Positions 5,637 through 10,124 of a stretch of 10,124 bases of DNA are shown here, in pieces (within the stretch, counting starts at the first letter, position 1; every line of letters begins with the position of its first letter). Source of the stretch: Acidimicrobiaceae bacterium (GTDB lineage Bacteria; Actinomycetota; Acidimicrobiia; Acidimicrobiales; Aldehydirespiratoraceae); NCBI GenBank assembly GCA_009840695.1, contig VXNG01000026.1:398-10521 (forward strand), in the 5' to 3' direction. The translations under genes were made by a program, and so were the position numbers. The notes under the pieces are model-generated. The model had not been told where the DNA came from, did not search any database, and saw nothing but the letters and a program-made list of their open reading frames with translations.

Positions 5637-6374
5637 ATGTTCGATCTGAGCGGACGCACCGCCCTGGTGACCGGAGCGGGTCAGAACATCGGCGCGGGCA
5701 TCGCCCGCGGCTTGGCCACCCAGGGTGCCCATGTCGTCGTCAACGACTACTTCGCCGATCGGGCCCAGGCGACGGCCGGCGAGATCATGGCGGCGGGCGG
5801 GAGCGCGGTTCCCAGCGTCTTCGATGTGACCGACCTCGACGCCGTGCTGGCCGCGGTGGCCGGGATCGGTGTGATCGACATCCTGGTCAACAACGCGGGT
5901 CTGGCCGGCCCGACCGACATGAAGGCGGAGCAGTTCCGCGGCATGGACCCGGCCGACTGGCAGGCTTCGGTCGATGTGAACCTCTACGGGGTCATGAACT
6001 GCTGCCATGCGGTGATCGACGGCATGTGCGAGCGTGGCTGGGGACGCATCATCACCATCTCGTCGGCCGCGGGCACCCACGGCGTGCACATCGGTGTGGC
6101 TCCCTACAGCGCCGGCAAGGGCGGCGGGATGTCCTTCACCCGCACGCTGGCGCTGGAGGTGGCCCGCTTCGGCGTGACGGCCAACACGCTGGCGCTGGGA
6201 CTCTTCGAGCGCAAGAACCGGGAGATAACCGAGCACTTCGCCAGGGCGATTCCCGCGGGACGTACCGGCCGGCCCGAGGATGTGGCCGCCGCCTGCGTCT
6301 GGCTCGCCTCCGACGAGGCCGAATGGGTCACCGCCCAGACCATCGGCATTAACGGCGGCTCACTCACCAGTTGA
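5637..6374 (+). CDS. SDR-family oxidoreductase (FabG-like)
   Basis: The product is 245 residues, a classical short-chain dehydrogenase. The coenzyme motif is TGAGQNIG (12-19), with Asn17 where the second glycine of TGxxxGxG normally stands. Asp37 after the second strand (VVNDY) favours NAD. NNAG is at 85-88, VNLYG at 114-118, the catalytic serine is in ISSAAG (141-146), and Tyr157 and Lys161 are in PYSAGKGG. ATG 5637 is chosen because AGAGGAG (5626-5632) sits just before it; an in-frame ATG at 5538 would start inside the upstream hairpin region and adds unconserved residues. It is followed after 19 bp by the third SDR, so the two are probably cotranscribed. A 3-hydroxyacyl-CoA or alcohol dehydrogenase role is plausible but unproven. 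Confidence 0.9.
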   Translation: MFDLSGRTALVTGAGQNIGAGIARGLATQGAHVVVNDYFADRAQATAGEIMAAGGSAVPSVFDVTDLDAVLAAVAGIGVIDILVNNAGLAGPTDMKAEQFRGMDPADWQASVDVNLYGVMNCCHAVIDGMCERGWGRIITISSAAGTHGVHIGVAPYSAGKGGGMSFTRTLALEVARFGVTANTLALGLFERKNREITEHFARAIPAGRTGRPEDVAAACVWLASDEAEWVTAQTIGINGGSLTS

Positions 6375-6393
6375 CCGCGAGAACGGAGCGACT

Positions 6394-7164
6394 ATGAGAC
6401 TTGAGGGCAAGGTGGCGCTGATCACGGGGACGGCCAGCGGGATCGGGCGGGCCACTGCCCTGCGCTTCGCCGGGGAGGGTGCCCGGGTGGTGGCGGCCGA
6501 CATTGTCGAGGCCAACGACGAGACGGTCGAGATGATCCGTGCGGCCGGGGGCGAGGCCACCGCGGTGCACGCCGACGTGTCCGACGACGCAGAGGTAGCG
6601 CTGGCGGTGAAGACCGCGGAGTCCACTTACGGGCAACTGGACATCGCCTTCAACAACGCCGGAATCATGCTGGCCGACGACGCCGATGCCATCGCGACCA
6701 CCGAGGAGACCATCGACAAGACCCTCGCCGTCAACCTGAAGGGCGTGCTGTATGGGTGCCGGCACCAGATCCCGGCCATGCGCCGGGCCGGCGGTGGCTC
6801 GATCATCAACACGGCGTCGTTTGTGGCGTCGGTGGGCGCGGCCACCCCCCAGATCGCCTACACCGCCTCCAAGGGGGCGGTGCTGTCGCTAACCCGCGAG
6901 CTGGCAGTGATCCACGCCCGGGAGAACATCCGGGTCAACGCCCTGTCGCCGGGGCCGCTGCGCACCGAGTTGCTGATGTCGTACCTCGACACGGACGAGA
7001 AGCGCCAGCGCCGGCTGGTGCACGTGCCCATGGGCCGCTTCGGCGAGGCCACCGAGATGGCCTCGGCCGCGCTGTTCCTGGCCTCCGACGACTCGTCCTA
7101 CATGACCGGCGCCAACCTGCTGGTCGACGGAGGCCTAACCGCCGCCTACGTCACCCCGGAGTAG
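6394..7164 (+). CDS. SDR-family NAD-dependent oxidoreductase
   Basis: This 256-residue classical SDR has all hallmarks: TGTASGIG (11-18), Asp36 at the end of strand 2 (NAD preference), ADVS (60-63), NNAG (87-90), VNLKG (113-117), Ser142 in NTASF, and Tyr156 and Lys160 in AYTASKG. NALSPGPLRTELL (182-194) and the C-terminal DGGLTAAYV complete the fold. ATG 6394 is preceded by CGGAG. The reading frame extends upstream to 6280 inside the second SDR gene, but that part is antiparallel noise. The arrangement with the preceding SDR suggests sequential oxidation or reduction of related substrates. The gene converges on the hypothetical gene ending at 7186. Confidence 0.92.
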   Translation: MRLEGKVALITGTASGIGRATALRFAGEGARVVAADIVEANDETVEMIRAAGGEATAVHADVSDDAEVALAVKTAESTYGQLDIAFNNAGIMLADDADAIATTEETIDKTLAVNLKGVLYGCRHQIPAMRRAGGGSIINTASFVASVGAATPQIAYTASKGAVLSLTRELAVIHARENIRVNALSPGPLRTELLMSYLDTDEKRQRRLVHVPMGRFGEATEMASAALFLASDDSSYMTGANLLVDGGLTAAYVTPE

Positions 7165-7185
7165 GCGGCGGCGACGGCCGCTCTG

Positions 7186-7653
7186 TCAGGCCTCGTCGGG
7201 CCCCCTTGGGTCGCTCTGCCCAGCGGTCGCCGATCCGGCGTACCTCTCGAAACTCTCGTCCTTCGCCAGTAGGTCCTCCAGGCAGGCGACGGCCACCACG
7301 GCATCCGTGTAGCCGTTCTGGATGGCTCTGGCCACCAGTTCCTCAAGTGACGGTCTGCATGCGTACGGATCGAATCCGGCAGCCTCTTCCGTGAACTCGA
7401 TGAACTCTTCCGCGAACCGACGCTCCTTGCTGTTGAGGCAGTCCATTGATGGGGGCTCGACCCGGCAACCCTCAAGATAGTCGAGGTAAGCCGAGCGGAA
7501 CATTGCGAGGTTGTCCTGCAGGCAACTCTCGGGCAGCCCCCACGCCTGTTCGGTCCATGCTTGCGATGTACCAGTCGGCGGTCCAGCGGCATCCCCTCCG
7601 GGGCTCGCGCCACCTTCCGGCCTTGTTGTAGACACTTGGCACCGTTCCCTCAA
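7186..7653 (-). CDS. Hypothetical protein, 155 aa, last gene of the sigma-factor cassette
   Basis: I do not recognise a family. The first 30 residues are Gly/Pro/Thr-rich and probably disordered. Residues about 43-140 look like a soluble, acidic, mainly helical domain (SERRF-like KERRFAEEFIEFTEE at 76-90, SLEELVARAIQNGY at 102-115, AVACLEDLLAKDESFERY at 121-138). Cysteines lie at 5, 44, 63, 72, 99 and 124. A TTG start at 7653 is supported by the TTGA overlap with the upstream small ORF. GTG 7635 (residue 7) is an alternative, with GAGGGAA upstream. This frame is preferred over a same-strand competitor because it is richer in ordinary hydrophobic and charged patterning. Its position suggests a partner or target of the sigma-factor system, which is inference. 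Confidence 0.62.
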   Translation of the reverse strand: MRERCQVSTTRPEGGASPGGDAAGPPTGTSQAWTEQAWGLPESCLQDNLAMFRSAYLDYLEGCRVEPPSMDCLNSKERRFAEEFIEFTEEAAGFDPYACRPSLEELVARAIQNGYTDAVVAVACLEDLLAKDESFERYAGSATAGQSDPRGPDEA

Positions 7654-7772
7654 TCACGGCAACCCCGCGGCGGATGGGTCCTTGCCGCGCGATAGAGCGG
7701 CGCATCGAGTGTCACGACTCGACAGTGCGGGGTCAGCCCAAGAGCTGAGTGATTGATGGGATGCATTATCAT
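7650..7772 (-). CDS. Possible 40-residue small protein between the sigma and hypothetical genes
   Basis: ATG ATA ATG at 7772-7764 follows the purine run AAAAAAGGAAAGGA. The second ATG (7766) has AAAGGA at an ideal 6-nt gap. The frame runs 40 codons with no membrane segment and two cysteines, ending RGCRD, and its TGA overlaps the TTG of the next gene by 4 nt (TTGA). The strong ribosome-binding site, the overlap and the location between two co-oriented genes support translation. The sequence itself matches nothing I know. It could be a coupling leader ORF or a small regulator. Confidence 0.42.
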   Translation of the reverse strand: MIMHPINHSALGLTPHCRVVTLDAPLYRAARTHPPRGCRD

Positions 7773-7788
7773 TCCTTTCCTTTTTTCT

Positions 7789-7805
7789 TCAGGAGTTTCT
7801 CCTGA
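7789..7805 (-). other. Short perfect hairpin and A-rich tract ahead of the small ORF
   Basis: TCAGGAG (7789-7795) and CTCCTGA (7799-7805) form a 7-bp stem with a 3-nt loop. In minus-strand sense it is followed by AAGAAAAAAGG, which leads into the SD of the small ORF. It lies 13 bp after the sigma stop codon. The tract after the stem is A, not T, in transcription direction, so it is not an intrinsic terminator for the sigma transcript. It could be an RNA processing site that leaves a strong SD exposed. In plus-strand sense a T-tract precedes the stem. Confidence 0.5.
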
Positions 7806-7818
7806 GTATTCGACCTCT

Positions 7819-8457
7819 CTAGTCGTTCCTGTATGGATTCCTAGGATCGCTCTCGAGCCTGCGCAAGATCTGCTCATATCTTTGGCCGATCCGTTGGCCG
7901 GTGAGCCCCAGCTCGTCAGCAATGCTCTTCCTTGTCCGCCGCAGGTGCATGATCTGCACGAACAGCCAGCGCTCGTCCGTCGTTAACAGTTCACGAATGA
8001 GCCCCTCCATCTGCTGAGCTCGCAGATTCCCTAGTGCTTCCTCCTCGGTGTCGGCCTTCGGGTCAGGGCGCTCATAGTCGCGTCGTGCCAGTGCGTCAGC
8101 GGACACCACCGTGAGTTCGGATCGAGCTTCGGTCGCCTTCAAGCCCTTGTTGGCACGATCGAGGGCGTCCTTCGACTTGTTGTCGGCCATGCTGTTGGCG
8201 AGCGGTGTCCATTCCTCGTGGCGGTCTTCGCTCTGAGTCGCGGCGTGTGTCAACAGATCCTGGAACACCTCTTGCAGCACATCTTCGACACTTACTCCCC
8301 CGCGGATGCTTGGCTCACTGCTCCCCCGACCTCGTGGCGGCCCTTTCCCCTTGAAGAGAACCTTCTTGATCCTGTCGTGAACGCGGTCGAGAATCGTGTC
8401 GAGACGGTCGCTATCCGATAAGAGAGGGTGTCCTTCGTAGGAGTCGGCTAGCGCCAC
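7819..8457 (-). CDS. ECF-like RNA polymerase sigma factor (sigma-70 family)
   Basis: This 212-residue protein has the two-domain layout of group 4 sigma factors. The sigma-2 part spans about 18-105, with SVEDVLQEVFQDLL (56-69) matching the region 2.2 pattern (DxxQEVF) and LANSMADNKSKDALDRANK (87-105) matching regions 2.3-2.4. A charged linker (110-145) follows. Sigma-4 spans about 148-202, with the helix-turn-helix in KSIADELGLTGQRIGQRYEQILRRL (177-201). The insert KGKGPPRGRGSSEPSIRGG (36-54) between helices of region 2 is unusual. The start is GTG 8457, backed by AGGGAGGAGG just upstream. No recognisable anti-sigma factor lies next to it; the hypothetical protein downstream or the GRDP-like protein upstream are candidates by position only. 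Two copies of a CCCWWATCGG-like motif stand in front. Confidence 0.82.
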   Translation of the reverse strand: MALADSYEGHPLLSDSDRLDTILDRVHDRIKKVLFKGKGPPRGRGSSEPSIRGGVSVEDVLQEVFQDLLTHAATQSEDRHEEWTPLANSMADNKSKDALDRANKGLKATEARSELTVVSADALARRDYERPDPKADTEEEALGNLRAQQMEGLIRELLTTDERWLFVQIMHLRRTRKSIADELGLTGQRIGQRYEQILRRLESDPRNPYRND

Positions 8458-8467
8458 ATGTCCTCCT

Positions 8468-8497
8468 CCCTAATCGGTGTTCCATACCCCTTATCGG
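8468..8497 (-). promoter_or_regulatory. Pair of 10-bp direct repeats in front of the sigma gene
   Basis: On the plus strand CCCTAATCGG (8468-8477) and CCCTTATCGG (8488-8497) differ at one base and are spaced 20 bp apart, two turns of the helix. A third relative, CCCATATCGG (9203-9212), precedes the GRDP-like gene. CCGATAAGAG at 8415-8424, inside the sigma gene and in the opposite orientation, is 9 of 10 like the complement. The proximal copy touches the sigma gene's ribosome-binding site. This fits an operator or a sigma-specific promoter element for autoregulation (inference). Confidence 0.45.
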
Positions 8498-8573
8498 AAT
8501 TGGCCGGCGCGACGAAAGGGACTTGATTGGACTGTCCCGATCGATTCCGGTTACAGGAGGAGCCTCGACGAGA

Positions 8574-9176
8574 TCAGTAGGGTGGCCTCGGCGTGCACTT
8601 GCAGGTCCCCGTGCATGTGTCAACCATGCACTCTTGGCCGTCGCAGGCCTTGCCCATCAGGCTGCCCGTCATCTCCCAGAACTCTGGATCGTAGGGGATC
8701 CCACTGGCCCGGAAAGCATGAATGGTCGCTCCGAGCCCGCCTCGATCCTGCTGGCTCGGGTGGTCGAACGGCTCGTGATGAATCAGTCCGCTCGCGCCGA
8801 GGTTCTGGCAGAGTTCTGCGTACTGGCGTGTGTGGAGAATCGTGGCGTGCCAAGCGGCATCGACAATGGGAGTCGGTGACAGGGGCACTGCCGAGTCGAC
8901 GCAGAGGCCAAGGAACGCCCAAGCCTCGTTGACTGCTCGCACAGCGAGAGGTCCCTCGAACCCCTCTTTCACCAGTCGCCACACCGTCCGATCGAACAGG
9001 ACCGGGTGATGCTTGCGCCTGTCGGCGTGGCAAGTGTGGACCTTGGCCGCCTCAAGCAGCTCGCTGGCAGTCGGACCGGCATCGAGCGTCGTAGACGCTC
9101 CGCGGGCGCAGGTCGGGTCGGGTCCGGTGCGGCAATCCGACGCTCGGGGGAGACATGTCGCGATGTTGTTGGCCAT
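8574..9176 (-). CDS. GRDP-like (DUF1399-type) protein with cysteine-rich C-terminus
   Basis: The product has 200 residues. The core VDAAWHATILHTRQYAELC (105-123) followed by LIHHEP (131-136) matches the VDxxWHxHIL-TxxYxxxC...HHxP signature of proteins related to plant glycine-rich domain proteins, also found singly in bacteria; the biochemical role is unknown. Upstream, VNEAWAFLGLCVDSAVPLSPTP (82-103) also fits the family. Beyond the core, GIPYDPEFWE (159-168) is followed by a cysteine cluster (Cys178, 183, 188, 192, 194) that could bind metal; further cysteines lie at 8, 15, 23, 49, 92 and 123. No signal peptide or membrane segment is seen. ATG 9176 is chosen over TTG 9182 because GAAGGAG lies 7 nt before it. 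It is first in the cassette, 116 bp before the sigma gene. Confidence 0.68.
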   Translation of the reverse strand: MANNIATCLPRASDCRTGPDPTCARGASTTLDAGPTASELLEAAKVHTCHADRRKHHPVLFDRTVWRLVKEGFEGPLAVRAVNEAWAFLGLCVDSAVPLSPTPIVDAAWHATILHTRQYAELCQNLGASGLIHHEPFDHPSQQDRGGLGATIHAFRASGIPYDPEFWEMTGSLMGKACDGQECMVDTCTGTCKCTPRPPY

Positions 9177-9202
9177 TTCCAAGCTCCTTCGTTGGGTGTA
9201 TG

Positions 9203-9212
9203 CCCATATCGG
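9203..9212 (-). promoter_or_regulatory. CCCATATCGG motif upstream of the GRDP-like gene
   Basis: This is the third copy of the 10-bp motif found twice before the sigma gene. With two flanking bases, TTCCGATAnGGG in minus sense is shared with the distal sigma copy. It lies 26 bp before ATG 9176. The shared element suggests both genes respond to the same regulator, possibly this sigma factor. Confidence 0.4.
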
Positions 9213-9273
9213 AAATCAGGCCCGTCCTGAAAGAGGTTCGGAACAAGCGGCGTTGTAGCCGCTGGCCGCGGCG

Positions 9274-10124
9274 CTAGCGGGGTTCTCGGGGTAGGCCGAG
9301 GATGCGTTCGCCGATGATGTTGCGCATGATGGCCGATGTGCCGCCCTGGATGGTGTAGGCGGGGGCGTAGCAGATGGCGGTGGGCAGAGCGTCGCCGACG
9401 GTGGCGGCGGGACCCAGGACCCGGGCTGCGAACTGGGCCACCCGTTGCTCGTGCTCGGTGCAGAAGGCTTTGGTGCCTGCGCTGTAGTCGGCGGAGCCTT
9501 CGCCCAGAGCGCCCCGGTACACCATGAGCCGTCCCAGCCGGTAGCCGGTCTCTATGACTGCGATCTCCTGGCGGGTGTGGGGATCAGCGAGATCGGCGTG
9601 CTCCAAGGCCAGTTCGTACAGGGGCCGGTTGGACACCAGCCGGTCGATGCCTCCCCGCTCGTAGCCGAGCTGCACCATGGTCTGCTTGAAGGCACCGCCC
9701 TCAGTGCCGACCAGATTGCCGGCCGGCACTCGCACGTCGGTGAGGAAGATCTCGCAGAAGTGCGAGTTGCCGACCATGTCACGCACCGGCCGGACCTCGA
9801 TGCCGTCGAGCTCCATGGGCACGATCAGTTCGCTCAGTCCCCTATGCGGCGGGCCCTCGCGGCTGGTGCGGCAGATCACGTAGCAGTAGTCGGCGCTGGC
9901 CGCGCCACTGGTCCAGATCTTCTGGCCGTTCACGACGTAGTGATCGCCGTCGCGGTCCGCGGACGTCTTGAGCGACGCCAGGTCCGAGCCGGCGTCGGGT
10001 TCGCTCATCCCGATGCACCAGGACGCCTCCCCCGACAGCATCCCGGGCAGGAACGCGGCCTTCTGAGCCTCGGTGCCGTAGCTGTAGATGGACGGGCCCA
10101 TCTGGCGGTCGGCGAACCAGCTGG
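9274..10124 (-). CDS. Acyl-CoA dehydrogenase, C-terminal part (5' end outside the window)
   Basis: At least 283 residues are present, and the frame stays open through the window edge (SWFADRQMGPSIYSYGTEAQ). An ATG at 10101 is internal, not the start. ACADs are FAD enzymes that form the alpha-beta double bond of acyl-CoA thioesters and pass electrons to ETF. The signature CIGMSEPDAGSDLASLKTSA and the next strands (VVNGQKIWTSGA) are the beta domain of the family. Near the end, YTIQGGTSAIMRNIIGERILGLPR is the C-terminal FAD-contact motif. By eye the position of MCAD Glu376 is Gly here, while YERGG carries a Glu at the helix-G position used as base by isovaleryl- and long-chain-type enzymes. The substrate is unknown. 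The stop TAG is 97 bp before the GRDP-like gene on the same strand. Confidence 0.93.
   Translation of the reverse strand, partial: SWFADRQMGPSIYSYGTEAQKAAFLPGMLSGEASWCIGMSEPDAGSDLASLKTSADRDGDHYVVNGQKIWTSGAASADYCYVICRTSREGPPHRGLSELIVPMELDGIEVRPVRDMVGNSHFCEIFLTDVRVPAGNLVGTEGGAFKQTMVQLGYERGGIDRLVSNRPLYELALEHADLADPHTRQEIAVIETGYRLGRLMVYRGALGEGSADYSAGTKAFCTEHEQRVAQFAARVLGPAATVGDALPTAICYAPAYTIQGGTSAIMRNIIGERILGLPREPR

Noticed and set aside
7164..7185. A GC-rich stem GCGGC/GCCGC between the convergent third SDR and hypothetical genes, as a terminator
   Set aside because: It is only 5 bp in a GC-rich run, with no T-tract, so it is not distinguishable from chance.
7146..7613. A 155-codon minus-strand frame competing with the hypothetical gene
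   Set aside because: It runs through the intergenic gap into the third SDR gene, is Arg/Ser/Thr-rich and lacks the overlap with the small ORF that supports the other frame.
8477..8932. Plus-strand frames opposite the GRDP-like gene (151 and 118 codons)
   Set aside because: They lie antisense to a frame with a clear family signature and have low-complexity Arg/Ser/Gly composition.
9250..9268. A GCCGC/GCGGC hairpin after the acyl-CoA dehydrogenase stop, as a terminator
   Set aside because: It has a short stem with no T-tract; I could not separate it from GC-rich background.

Overview
The window is high-GC bacterial DNA: roughly 65-70% G+C in the metabolic genes, with frequent GTG and TTG starts. 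Several -10-like boxes (TANNNT or a relative) sit exactly 6 nt before a start codon, the arrangement of leaderless actinobacterial transcripts. Together with the gene content (short-chain dehydrogenases, acyl-CoA dehydrogenase, nitronate monooxygenase), this suggests an actinobacterium. An acidimicrobial-type lineage is plausible but is inference.

Layout. Bases 1-156 hold two copies of a 55-bp repeat with internal dyad symmetry. A nitronate monooxygenase-like gene (157-1215, minus) follows. Its start region is partly duplicated 92 bp upstream, creating a possible 31-codon leader ORF that overlaps the real start by 4 nt. Divergent from it is selD (1469-2503, plus), whose catalytic residue is encoded by an in-frame UGA, so SelD is itself a selenoprotein. 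Two abutting hairpins follow the UGA. Without recoding, the gene would be miscalled as starting at a GTG at 1544. Convergent to selD is a minus-strand pair: a major-facilitator transporter (3378-4496) and a class II aldolase/adducin protein (2513-3316). Divergent from the transporter run three short-chain dehydrogenases on the plus strand (4612-5511, 5637-6374, 6394-7164). A nested hairpin separates the first from the second, and the last two look like an operon.

Region 7186-9176 (minus) is different. It is lower in G+C at one junction and rich in genes of unknown role. In transcription order it holds a GRDP-like (DUF1399-type) protein with a cysteine-rich tail, an ECF-like sigma factor, a possible 40-residue small protein and a hypothetical protein overlapped by 4 nt. 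A 10-bp motif close to CCCWWATCGG lies twice in front of the sigma gene and once in front of the GRDP-like gene. I read this as a compact accessory regulatory cassette of unknown function. The window ends inside an acyl-CoA dehydrogenase gene (from 9274, minus, 5' part missing).

How the genes fit together. The SDRs, acyl-CoA dehydrogenase, nitronate monooxygenase, aldolase and transporter look like catabolism of lipid-like or other carbon compounds, but no complete pathway is visible. SelD supplies selenophosphate. The rest of the selenocysteine machinery (selA, selB, selC) is not in the window and must be elsewhere if the UGA is read as selenocysteine.
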